Assembly (NCBI GenBank): GCA_019243595.1
Contig: JAFAUA010000258.1
Coordinates: 1 to 12,742, forward strand
Direction: 5' to 3'
DNA length: 12,742 bases
From: Acidimicrobiia bacterium
Lineage (GTDB): Bacteria; Actinomycetota; Acidimicrobiia; Acidimicrobiales; AC-14
Numbering within the stretch: the first letter of the stretch is position 1; the number at the start of each line of letters is the position of its first letter. A program made the translations under genes and the position numbers. The notes below the pieces were generated by a model, which was not told the DNA's origin, did not search any database, and saw only the letters and a list, made by a program, of their open reading frames with translations. Of this stretch, positions 6,500 through 12,736 are shown one piece after another.

Positions 6500-7254
6500 C
6501 GCATGCGGTCGACATCCGAGGCGTCTCCAAGGTCTACGGCCCCGCGGGGGCCCACACGTTCGCCCTCGACCGCATCTCTCTCAATGTCGACAAGGGTGAG
6601 TTCGTCTGCCTGGTCGGCGCGTCAGGCTGCGGCAAGACGACGCTCCTGAACCTGGTCGCCGGTCTCGACCGGCCCGGGGCGGGTGAGATCGAAGTGCAAG
6701 GCAGACCCGCACTCCTCTTCCAGGAGGCGGCGCTATTTCCCTGGCTGACAGCCGAGAAGAACATCGACCTCGCCCTCCGACTGCGCAAGGTCTCCAAGAA
6801 GGAACGGGCGACTCGCGTCGACGAACTCCTCCACACGGTGCGGCTCGACGGCTTCGGCGACCGCCGGCCCCACGAGCTGTCCGGCGGCATGCGCCAGCGC
6901 GTCGCTCTCGCCCGCGCTCTCGCCCAGGAGACGCAAGTTCTCCTGATGGACGAGCCGTTCGGCGCCCTCGACGCCATCACCCGCGACCTGCTGCACGACG
7001 AGATCGAGCGGGTGTGGACGGAGACGGGAGTGACGGTGCTGTTCGTCACGCACAACGTGCGCGAGGCCGTACGCCTCGGTGATCGGGTGCTGGTCCTCTC
7101 GAGCCGACCCGGCCGAGTCGTCGCCGAGTTCCCGATCAACATCGCCCGGCCCCGCCGCCTGGAATCACCGGAGGTCGCGGCGGCTGCCTCCGAAGTCACC
7201 GATCGCCTGCGTGAGGAGGTGCGCCGTCATGCCGACGACGAAGACGAAGCCTGA
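6496..7254 (+). CDS. ABC transporter ATP-binding protein, SsuB/TauB family
   Basis: Cytoplasmic ATPase of 252 residues energising the importer formed with the genes on either side. Motifs are complete: Walker A GASGCGKTT (41-49), Q-loop Q76 in LLFQE followed by ALFPWLT, signature LSGGMRQR (128-135), Walker B LLMDEPF (149-155), D-loop GALDA, and switch His186 in VTHNVREAV, where Asn replaces the commoner Asp after the His. The LFPWLTAEKNI and RPGRVV segments are characteristic of the sulfonate/nitrate/taurine branch. ATG at 6496 overlaps the previous stop in ATGA, so translation is coupled. Its own 3' end runs 26 bp into the permease gene. Confidence 0.93.
   Translation: MTHAVDIRGVSKVYGPAGAHTFALDRISLNVDKGEFVCLVGASGCGKTTLLNLVAGLDRPGAGEIEVQGRPALLFQEAALFPWLTAEKNIDLALRLRKVSKKERATRVDELLHTVRLDGFGDRRPHELSGGMRQRVALARALAQETQVLLMDEPFGALDAITRDLLHDEIERVWTETGVTVLFVTHNVREAVRLGDRVLVLSSRPGRVVAEFPINIARPRRLESPEVAAAASEVTDRLREEVRRHADDEDEA
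7214..7220 (+). promoter_or_regulatory. Near-perfect Shine-Dalgarno AGGAGGT inside the ATPase gene
   Basis: AGGAGGT ends eight bases before the ATG at 7229 and fixes the permease start. The open frame extends upstream to 7079, but that part is read in another frame as the ATPase C-terminus. This is the strongest ribosome site in the window and suggests independent high-level initiation despite the gene overlap. Confidence 0.8.
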
Positions 7255-8113
7255 CCCCGACGTGCTCGATGTCGAGCTAGCCGGGCTCGACGCCCTCGAT
7301 GTACCGATCGCACCCGCGCCGTCAAAGGCCCGCCGCATCTGGGCGGTCGCGTGGCCCAAGCTGGCGGCCGTCGGCATCTTCTTCCTGCTGTGGCAGTCCG
7401 TTGTCTGGGTGCACTGGAAGCCGTCGTACATCCTCCCCGGGCCCGTGCCGGTGCTCAAAGAGCTGTGGCACGGCGTGCAGAGCGGCGCGCTCCCCAAAGC
7501 GGCCGCCAACACGATGCAGCGCGCCGCCATCGGTTACGGCATCGCACTGCTGATCGGCTCGACCGTGGGCATGGCCGTGGCCCGATCGAAGGTGCTGCGT
7601 ACGGCTATCGGTTCGATGATCACCGGCCTGCAGACGATGCCGACGATCGCCTGGTTCCCCCTTGCCATCGTGCTCTTCGGGCTCAAGGAGTCGGCGATCC
7701 TGTTCGTCGTCATCCTGGGCGCGGCGCCGGCCATCGCCAACGGCATCATCACCGGCGTCGACCACATCCCTCCGGTCCTCCTGCGCGCTGGGCGCGTCCT
7801 GGGTGCCCGCGGTTTGTCGACGTACCGGCACGTGATCATCCCTGCGTGCCTTCCGGGCTACGTCGCCGGGCTGAAGCAGGGGTGGGCGTTCGCCTGGCGC
7901 AGCCTCCTTGCCGGCGAGCTTCTCGTGATCATCGCCAAGAAGCCGTCGCTCGGCGTGCGCCTGGAACTGATGCACCAACAGGCCGACTACGTCGCCATGG
8001 TGGCCACGATGGTGACGATCTTCGTGATCGGCGTCGTCGTCGACTCGCTGTTCTTCGCTCGCTTCGAGCGCGCCATCCGCGGCCGCTGGGGCCTCGTCGA
8101 CCACGCCACCTAG
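7229..8113 (+). CDS. ABC transporter permease, SsuC/TauC family
   Basis: Inner-membrane subunit of the sulfonate-type importer, 294 residues. A hydrophilic N-terminal extension (1 to about 35, PTTKTKPDPDVLDVELAGLDALDV) precedes the first membrane segment (about 43-61), followed by WKPSYILPGPVPVLKELW, a hallmark of this family. Further hydrophobic segments lie near 100-117, 137-163 and 255-275, with another around 213-233. The EAA-type loop that contacts the ATPase is RAGRVLGARGLSTYRHVIIPACLPG (186-210). The start is ATG 7229, preceded by AGGAGGT. It is the last gene of the unit: its TAG stop directly abuts the stop of the opposing gene at 8114, leaving no room for a conventional downstream terminator outside the neighbour. 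Confidence 0.93.
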   Translation: MPTTKTKPDPDVLDVELAGLDALDVPIAPAPSKARRIWAVAWPKLAAVGIFFLLWQSVVWVHWKPSYILPGPVPVLKELWHGVQSGALPKAAANTMQRAAIGYGIALLIGSTVGMAVARSKVLRTAIGSMITGLQTMPTIAWFPLAIVLFGLKESAILFVVILGAAPAIANGIITGVDHIPPVLLRAGRVLGARGLSTYRHVIIPACLPGYVAGLKQGWAFAWRSLLAGELLVIIAKKPSLGVRLELMHQQADYVAMVATMVTIFVIGVVVDSLFFARFERAIRGRWGLVDHAT

Positions 8114-8117
8114 CTAG
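8110..8117. other. Abutting convergent stop codons in palindrome CTAGCTAG
   Basis: The TAG of the permease (8111-8113) and the TAG of the DUF983 gene (complement of 8114-8116) touch with no base between them and form an 8-base palindrome. Any transcript ending here must terminate within the opposing gene, so antisense overlap of the two mRNAs is expected. Confidence 0.8.
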
Positions 8118-8563
8118 GTCTCGTCGTCACGTCGCGCCGAGCTGCGCGCCGCCACCGCGGTGTCGGCCTCGGCCTGCTCGACGAGGCTGAGCGGCGTGAG
8201 GGTGAGGTCGATGGCCGCCCAGATCGTGCGTGAGAACGGGAAGAACGCGATCGGCGTGACGACCGCGGCGATGGCGCCGCCGACGATGACCGGCCACACG
8301 GCGACGTCGGGGTTGGCGGCGGCGGCGACGATGTAGCCGGCGATCGCCAGGCACACCAAACCCTCGGTGACGCCGAAGTTGATGACGTAGCCGCCGAGCT
8401 GGAACCCCTCTTCGCGCTCGAAGCGGTAGCCGCACCCCGGACAGCGCTCGACCATCCGCACCCAGCGGGTGAACAGCTTGCCGGTTCCGCACCGGGGACA
8501 CCGCTTGGTCATGCCCCGCCACAGCATGCGACCGAACGACGGGTCGACCGACGGGGTGGGCAC
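8114..8563 (-). CDS. DUF983 family zinc-ribbon membrane protein
   Basis: About 149 residues. An N-terminal CPRCG...CPGCG pair (Cys22/25 and Cys41/44) forms a zinc ribbon. It is followed by FEREEGFQLGGYVINFGVTE, the conserved core of DUF983, and two membrane segments (about 59-83 and 87-109). The tail is charged and Ala/Glu-rich. The molecular role of the family is unknown. I start at GTG 8563, which has GGGAAGA or an AAGAAT -10-like element just upstream; ATG 8527 (MLWRGMTKRC) or ATG 8512 are equally compatible with the conserved part. The frame stays open far upstream to 9847, but that extension is antisense to two better-supported genes and has no recognisable family. Confidence 0.8.
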   Translation of the reverse strand: MPTPSVDPSFGRMLWRGMTKRCPRCGTGKLFTRWVRMVERCPGCGYRFEREEGFQLGGYVINFGVTEGLVCLAIAGYIVAAAANPDVAVWPVIVGGAIAAVVTPIAFFPFSRTIWAAIDLTLTPLSLVEQAEADTAVAARSSARRDDET

Positions 8564-8630
8564 GGTTCCATTCTTCCCGGCTCGGCCAGCCGCGGAGAGC
8601 GGGGTCTCCGGGCGCCTATCGCCACTCCGC

Positions 8631-8683
8631 GTGACAAACATCCCCCAGGCCGCGATACTGGCGACCGAGGCAAAGGGGACCAA
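8631..8683 (+). promoter_or_regulatory. Sigma-70-type promoter and ribosome site of the Thr/Pro-rich protein gene
   Basis: GTGACA (8631-8636) matches five of six bases of the -35 consensus. GATACT (8654-8659) matches four of six of the -10 consensus, and the spacer is exactly 17 bp. A start near 8666 would leave a leader of about 18 nt containing AAGGGGA (8673-8679) before ATG 8684. This is the best promoter in the window by eye. Confidence 0.6.
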
Positions 8684-9355
8684 ATGAGGATGCCGCCGCC
8701 CATCGCAGTTGGGTCGATCGCCGTCGCGGTGTTCGCCGGGGGGTTCGGTGTCGGCCACTTCGTGACCGACGATTCCGGCTCGTCCAGCAAGCCGCACGTG
8801 CTGGGCCAGGTCTTCGCCCGGGTCCCCGACAGCACGACGACGCCCACAACGACCGCGACCCTCGCCCCCTTGACCCCGCCGTCCACCCAGCCACCGTCGC
8901 CGGCCGCGACGCCCACGACGGCGGCAACGTTCGCGTCCACGCAGGCGACGACCGCCACCCAGACCCAGACCCGGACGACGTCGCCGCCGGCCACGACGAA
9001 CGTGGCGTTCAACAACCCCGCCTGCGGAACGGGCACCGCCACCGCGACCGTGGACGAGCAGACGTTTCCGAAGCAGAACAACCCCAACTCCGACTACGAG
9101 ACCGACGCCACGACGACGGTGCACAACGGTGTCAGCAGTCCCATCCAGGTCGACAGCCTGGTGGCCCGCTTGTACTACGAGGATGGCGGCACCCAGGACG
9201 TGATCTTCAAGGACGCCGAGGGCAGCATCGTGCAGCCGGGAGCGACGGGGAGCTCGACGGTGGCGATCAATACCGGTCAGCGCATCGTGAAGACGATCGG
9301 CATGCAGGCCTTCACGTTCCACACCCAGGGCCACCCCGAGTGCACCGGGCACTGA
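8684..9355 (+). CDS. Membrane-anchored or secreted Thr/Pro-rich protein of unknown function
   Basis: A 223-residue protein in three parts. A short N-terminus and hydrophobic segment (about 7-27, IAVGSIAVAVFAGGFGVGHFV) act as signal anchor or signal peptide. A low-complexity linker (about 49-105) is dominated by Thr, Pro, Ala and Ser and is probably extended and outside the cell. A compact C-terminal domain (about 106-223) contains the only cysteines, Cys114 and Cys220, at its two ends, well placed for a disulfide clasp. That domain alternates polar and hydrophobic residues (VDSLVARLYYEDGGTQDVIF, GSSTVAINTGQRIV), suggesting an Ig-like beta sandwich. I do not recognise a named family. Start ATG 8684 has a good ribosome site and promoter. 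The gene stands alone, divergent from DUF983. Confidence 0.8.
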   Translation: MRMPPPIAVGSIAVAVFAGGFGVGHFVTDDSGSSSKPHVLGQVFARVPDSTTTPTTTATLAPLTPPSTQPPSPAATPTTAATFASTQATTATQTQTRTTSPPATTNVAFNNPACGTGTATATVDEQTFPKQNNPNSDYETDATTTVHNGVSSPIQVDSLVARLYYEDGGTQDVIFKDAEGSIVQPGATGSSTVAINTGQRIVKTIGMQAFTFHTQGHPECTGH

Positions 9356-9372
9356 GCCCCAACACCGCGCAC

Positions 9373-9388
9373 TAGCTTCGCCCTCATG
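9373..9388 (+). promoter_or_regulatory. Putative leaderless promoter (TAGCTT-N7-ATG)
   Basis: TAGCTT (9373-9378) fits the TANNNT -10 pattern and is followed by seven bases and then the ATG at 9386. This is the spacing expected when transcription begins at the start codon itself. No Shine-Dalgarno sequence is visible and no convincing -35 element is seen. Confidence 0.45.
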
Positions 9389-10102
9389 CCCTTGTGGGGT
9401 TTGGGGACTGGGCGCTCGCTGCGCCGGTATCGCCGCGACGCAGCCGCGTATCGGCGAGCGCTCGAGCCCTGGCAGGACGAAGCCGACGCCCTGCGCACCC
9501 AGCTGGCGATCGCCGAGTCTTTCTCCGGCGCGACGGCGGCCGACGACACGAGTGTGCCGCTGCAGCTGGCACCCGGCGAGCGCGTGTTCTCGGTGCTCGA
9601 GAGGGCAAGCCTGGTCGAGCCGCGCAACGTCCCCGAGCGGTGGGCGGTCGGCTACACGGGCTTCTCGTTCCGGCTGGCGCGCGGCGTCCGCTACCGCGAC
9701 GCGGTCAACGGGAAGAAGAAGGAGCCCGGTGACGAGCTTCCGGCCGCGGTCGACACAGGTATGGCGACGATCACGGACCGGCGGGTCGTGTTCCACGGTT
9801 CCCGGCGCACGCGCGAGTGGGCGTTCGACAATCTGGCCGGCTACCACAACGATGGCCGCGTCCCCGTCACGTTGTTCAACCTCGCCAACCGCGAGAAGGT
9901 TTCAGGGCTCCTGTACGACCGGGTCCACGCCGACGACGTCCACTTCCGCCTCGCGCTGGCGCTCGCTCACTACGGCGGCAACGTCGCCGACTTCGTCAAC
10001 CACATCGAGCGTCAGCTGGCGATGCACGAGGGCGCCCGCCCCGAGCCGCCGCAACTCCCGCCCGCGGCGCGCTCCGCGCTTCACACGCGACGCGTCCGGT
10101 AA
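9386..10102 (+). CDS. Conserved hypothetical protein, possibly PH-like domain
   Basis: A 238-residue cytoplasmic protein with no signal peptide or membrane span. A basic helical N-terminus (about 10-45, SLRRYRRDAAAYRRALEPWQDEADALRTQL) may form a coiled coil. The middle (about 58-180) has strand-like segments: LQLAPGERVFSVLERASLVEPR, GFSFRLARGVRYR, DTGMATITDRRVVFHGSRRTREWAFDNLAGY and VPVTLFNLANREKVSGLLYD. The run of a small ligand-like beta core followed by a helix (VHFRLALALAHYGGN) resembles bacterial PH-type or SHOCT-associated domains and, from memory, matches unnamed actinobacterial proteins. No catalytic motif is visible. The Arg/Pro-rich tail is probably disordered. Function is unknown. 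The ATG at 9386 lacks a ribosome site and appears leaderless. Confidence 0.8.
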   Translation: MPLWGLGTGRSLRRYRRDAAAYRRALEPWQDEADALRTQLAIAESFSGATAADDTSVPLQLAPGERVFSVLERASLVEPRNVPERWAVGYTGFSFRLARGVRYRDAVNGKKKEPGDELPAAVDTGMATITDRRVVFHGSRRTREWAFDNLAGYHNDGRVPVTLFNLANREKVSGLLYDRVHADDVHFRLALALAHYGGNVADFVNHIERQLAMHEGARPEPPQLPPAARSALHTRRVR

Positions 10103-10123
10103 CGCCGCAGGATGGGCGCGGCG
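10103..10123. terminator. Weak hairpin in convergent spacer, possible bidirectional terminator
   Basis: CGCCGC (10103-10108) and GCGGCG (10118-10123) can form a 6-bp GC stem with a 9-base loop in the 22-bp gap between two convergent genes. There is no T-tract on either strand. In GC-rich DNA such short repeats arise by chance, so location is the main support. Confidence 0.3.
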
Positions 10124-10124
10124 A

Positions 10125-11432
10125 CTACACGCCGGTGTTGGGGGGCGCCGTCAGACACGCCAGGTACTGCACCAGGTTGATGGGCGCCCGCGGCAGCCTG
10201 GGCGGCGTGGCAAACGACGCATGGCTGAAGTCGAAGAAGTCGGTCATGTCCGCGGCCGCCGCGTCCCTGCGCGTGAGGGGCGGCAGGCCGAAGCGAGTCT
10301 CGATGAACTTCAGCGTCGACGTGTGGTCATAGGTGATGTGCGAGACGTAGTGCGGCTTGCTGTACGGCGACACCACCGAGACCGGCACGCGGAAGCCGAG
10401 GCGGTCGAAGGCGCCGGGCGCGTCGCCAGGCTGCAACATCGGCGGGATGTCGTCGGGAGTCACGGCGGCGGGCGGCGGCACGTGGTCGTAGAAGCCGCCG
10501 TTCTCGTCATAGGTCAGGAACAGCGCCGACGACGACCAGTTCGGGCTCTTCATGAGGGCGTTGACGATGCTGGCGGTGAACTTCTCGCCGACCTGGATGT
10601 TCGACGGCGGATGCTCGTCGGTCTCGGTGTTGGCGCTGGCGACGAAGATCGGGTCGACGTAGGACACCTGCGGGAGCTGTCCGGTCGCGGCGTCGACGTA
10701 GTACTGGCTGATCGGGAACAGGTGCCCGGCCGCGTGATTGCGGACGTAGCTGAACTCGGCGGCAAAGGGAATCTGTGAGAAGTACACCTTCCAGCTGATG
10801 CCTTTGGCGTCGAGGTTCTCGAAGATCGTCTTCTGCGAGAAGCCGTTCACCGGGTCGCTCGTCGGAAAGTCGTTGGCGATGTGTCCGAAGGACGTGCCGG
10901 CCAGCTCGTAGAAGCGGTTGGGGAACGTCTGGCTGAGCACCGAGTCGAAGTAGGTGTCGCTCGTGGCGAAGGTGTTGTCCAGGCCGTAGTAGAAGGGCAG
11001 GTCCGTCTTGTCGTAGTAGCCCATCGTGCGGCTGCCCGTCGGATCCGCCGAGTTGACGTTCGCCTTGGTGAAGCCGTCCATGGCGCCGTTGTCCCACTCG
11101 GTGTGGCTGCCGTTCCACGAGTGGTCGAGGTCGGCGGGCTCGCAGTAGCGGGTCTCGTGGTACGCCTTGATCGGCGGGCCCAGGGGGTTGAGCGGGTTGG
11201 GGTTGGAGGCTCCGGGCGGCTCGGGCTGGTAGCCGGGCTGGCCCTCGAAGTGGAGCTGACCCAGGTAGTGATCGGCCGAGCGGTTCTCCTGCATCATCAC
11301 CACGATGTGGTCGATGGGGTTCGTGGCCGCCGAGGCCTTGGGCGTCGACCCGACGCCGACGAGCGCCGGTCCGGTGAGCGCCGCGGAGGCGGTCAGAAGG
11401 GCGATAATGCGGGATCTGGTGATTCGGAGCAC
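10125..11432 (-). CDS. Secreted phospholipase C/acid phosphatase-type phosphoesterase (PF04185-like)
   Basis: Predicted exported hydrolase of phosphate esters (phospholipids or phosphomonoesters), 435 residues. A signal peptide (about 1-35) ends near PKASA-AT; it lacks a twin-arginine pair (RITRSR only), so Sec export is likelier than Tat. Family motifs follow in order: HIVVMMQENRSADHYLG (42-58, metal-binding Glu49/Asn50), DHSWNGSH (103-110), SYVDP (257-261), TDEHPPSN (271-278), LTYDENGGFYDHVPPP (307-321) and YDHTSTLKFIETRFGLP (368-384). These correspond to the catalytic metal site of the alkaline phosphatase-superfamily phosphoesterases. The start is GTG 11432, the only in-frame start after a stop at 11447; no ribosome site is evident, so it may be coupled to the gene ending 12 nt upstream. 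The substrate is not determinable here. Confidence 0.9.
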   Translation of the reverse strand: MLRITRSRIIALLTASAALTGPALVGVGSTPKASAATNPIDHIVVMMQENRSADHYLGQLHFEGQPGYQPEPPGASNPNPLNPLGPPIKAYHETRYCEPADLDHSWNGSHTEWDNGAMDGFTKANVNSADPTGSRTMGYYDKTDLPFYYGLDNTFATSDTYFDSVLSQTFPNRFYELAGTSFGHIANDFPTSDPVNGFSQKTIFENLDAKGISWKVYFSQIPFAAEFSYVRNHAAGHLFPISQYYVDAATGQLPQVSYVDPIFVASANTETDEHPPSNIQVGEKFTASIVNALMKSPNWSSSALFLTYDENGGFYDHVPPPAAVTPDDIPPMLQPGDAPGAFDRLGFRVPVSVVSPYSKPHYVSHITYDHTSTLKFIETRFGLPPLTRRDAAAADMTDFFDFSHASFATPPRLPRAPINLVQYLACLTAPPNTGV

Positions 11433-11444
11433 GCGTGCATCATT

Positions 11445-12329
11445 TCACGCGGATGGGTCGGATTCCTCCTGCTCGATGTACTGGGCTTCCAGCCCGTAGT
11501 GGCGGTCGAGCTCGACGACCCGGTTGAACTCGTCGAAGGTGAGCACCAGATCGAGGTCGTCGCGGAGCGAGCCCCGCTCCCGGAGCGTCTGGTAGGCGGT
11601 CGCCATAGCTCGCGTGGCGGCCAGGAGCCCGGTGAGCGGCGAGACGATCAGGTCGTAGCCGAGGTCGTGCAGCTCCTTCGGCGTCAAGAGCGGCGTCTTG
11701 CCGGCCTCGATCATGTTCGCCACCCGGACGGTGTCGGGCACGGCGGCCGCGACCTGCTCGAGCTCGGCGATCGACTCGGGCGCCTCGACGAAGATGGCGT
11801 CGACGCCGAGGTCGCGTGCGGCGCGGGCCCGTTCGCACGCCTCGTCGATGCCGACGGCGGCGCGGGCGTCGGTGCGGGCGACGACGAAGAGCTTGTCGCG
11901 GTGGTCGACGGCGGCCTTGAGCTTGGCCAGCCACTCGTCCCGGGGCACGACGCGCTTGCCGGCCATGTGTCCGCACTTCTTTGGCCACACCTGGTCCTCG
12001 AGGAAGACGCCGGCGGCACCGGCCCGCTCGAACAGGTCGACGGTGCGGATCGTGTTCAGCGGGTTGCCGTGGCCGGTGTCGCCGTCGACGACGACCGCCA
12101 TCTGCGGCGCCGCCGTGCACACCCGCCGGGCGATCTCGGCGATCTCGGTCTGGGTGAGGTAGCCGAAGTCGGGGAGCCCGAGCAGGGTCGCCGCGCTGGC
12201 GTAGCCGGAGACGAACGACACCTCGAAGCCGGCCTGGGCGGTCAGCCGCGATGACAAGGCATCCCACACGCCGGGCATGAGCACGGTGGTGCCGCCGTTC
12301 AGAAGTTCACGGATCCGATTGCCGTCCAT
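11445..12329 (-). CDS. Isocitrate lyase/PEP mutase superfamily lyase
   Basis: Mg-dependent cytoplasmic C-C lyase or decarboxylase of 294 residues with a TIM-barrel fold. Visible motifs are LMPGVWDALSSRL (17-29), FVSGYASAA (39-47), metal-binding VVDGDTGHGNP (80-90), and the superfamily signature around the catalytic cysteine, GVFLEDQVWPKKCGHMAGKRVV (107-128, Cys119). Later come ARTDA (151-155), DAIFVEAP (177-184) and NMIEAGKTP (205-213). KKCGH places it with methylisocitrate lyase, dimethylmalate lyase and oxaloacetate decarboxylase relatives rather than true PEP mutases. At this length it is not full isocitrate lyase. The exact substrate is open; no prp or glyoxylate-cycle partner is visible. 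ATG 12329 is chosen over the longer frame from 12383, which would run into the divergent gene; TACCGT seven bases upstream suggests leaderless expression. Confidence 0.88.
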   Translation of the reverse strand: MDGNRIRELLNGGTTVLMPGVWDALSSRLTAQAGFEVSFVSGYASAATLLGLPDFGYLTQTEIAEIARRVCTAAPQMAVVVDGDTGHGNPLNTIRTVDLFERAGAAGVFLEDQVWPKKCGHMAGKRVVPRDEWLAKLKAAVDHRDKLFVVARTDARAAVGIDEACERARAARDLGVDAIFVEAPESIAELEQVAAAVPDTVRVANMIEAGKTPLLTPKELHDLGYDLIVSPLTGLLAATRAMATAYQTLRERGSLRDDLDLVLTFDEFNRVVELDRHYGLEAQYIEQEESDPSA

Positions 12330-12360
12330 TACGGGAACGGTAGGCGCGACAATTGCGCTC
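12330..12360. promoter_or_regulatory. Divergent back-to-back leaderless promoters
   Basis: The 31-bp spacer between start codons carries TACCGT on the minus strand (complement of 12337-12342), seven bases before ATG 12329. On the plus strand it carries GACAAT (12348-12353), seven bases before GTG 12361. Only five bases separate the two -10 elements, so polymerases could not occupy both at once. No Shine-Dalgarno sequence fits on either side. The -35 regions would fall inside the opposite coding sequences and are weak. Confidence 0.5.
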
Positions 12361-12693
12361 GTGCCCATGCGCACCGACTGCAAGAATTACGAGAGCCGCA
12401 GCTACGACGACGGCGAGACCGTCCGCAAGTGCAACCTCGACCTGGCGCCCGAGGCGCCGTGGCGCTGCCCCAACCCGTGCCGCGGCTACGAGCCGCGCCT
12501 GGCCGACGTCAACTGGGTGCACACCGACATGGTGTCGCCGAAGACGCCCGACGAGCCCGAGGACATGGAGGGTGCCGCCGAGGTCCTCGACGACGCCGAG
12601 GACATCGTCAACGCCGTCGGCCCCGAGGTCCTCGCCGAGTTCGAGCCCAAGGCCCGCCGCAAGTGGTGGCCGTTCGGCAAGCGGACGAGCTAA
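12361..12693 (+). CDS. Small conserved four-cysteine protein of unknown function
   Basis: A 110-residue soluble protein (from GTG 12361; ATG 12367 would remove two residues). The N-terminal half contains four cysteines: DCKNYESRSY (Cys7), VRKCNLDLAPEAPWRCPNPC (Cys24, Cys36, Cys40) and RGYEPRLADVNWVH. The CxxxC pair plus two others suggests a small metal-binding or redox module. From memory this N-terminal pattern is shared by unnamed actinobacterial proteins; no function is known to me. The C-terminal half is acidic and helical (EDMEGAAEVLDDAEDIVNAVGPEVLAEFE), ending in a basic, Trp-containing KARRKWWPFGKRTS. There is no signal peptide. GTG 12361 fits the leaderless spacing; ATG 12367 is the alternative. 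Confidence 0.8.
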   Translation: MPMRTDCKNYESRSYDDGETVRKCNLDLAPEAPWRCPNPCRGYEPRLADVNWVHTDMVSPKTPDEPEDMEGAAEVLDDAEDIVNAVGPEVLAEFEPKARRKWWPFGKRTS

Positions 12694-12707
12694 TCCCGAC
12701 TTCCGGA

Positions 12708-12736
12708 CGTCAACGGCGGATAATCCGCCGTTGACG
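12708..12736. terminator. 13-bp perfect hairpin without T-tract after the four-cysteine gene
   Basis: Arms 12708-12720 (CGTCAACGGCGGA) and 12724-12736 pair perfectly around a 3-base TAA loop, starting 15 bases after the stop codon. Neither side has a run of T, as is common for intrinsic terminators of GC-rich actinobacteria. It may also serve a convergent gene beyond the window edge. Confidence 0.65.

Noticed and set aside
8830..8998. Tandem repeat or CRISPR-like array in the ACGACG-rich stretch
   Set aside because: The repetition comes from Thr, Pro and Ala codons of a low-complexity linker. There are no equal-length repeats or spacers.
8564..9847. Minus-strand open frame extending the DUF983 gene upstream to a 577-residue protein
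   Set aside because: The extension is Arg/Gly/Val-rich without any family motif and is antisense to two genes with good starts and domain-like sequence. The recognisable DUF983 part is complete without it. Long antisense frames are expected at this GC content.
11969..11995. PEP mutase and thus phosphonate biosynthesis or breakdown with the neighbouring phosphoesterase
   Set aside because: True PEP mutases carry an EDKxxxxxNS-type motif. Here the site reads EDQVWPKKCGH with a catalytic Cys, which marks the lyase branch. No phosphonopyruvate decarboxylase or transaminase is nearby.
12330..12383. Longer N-terminus for the lyase starting at 12383
   Set aside because: It would overlap the divergent gene start and delete the shared promoter. 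The added residues do not look like this family, and ATG 12329 gives the usual length.
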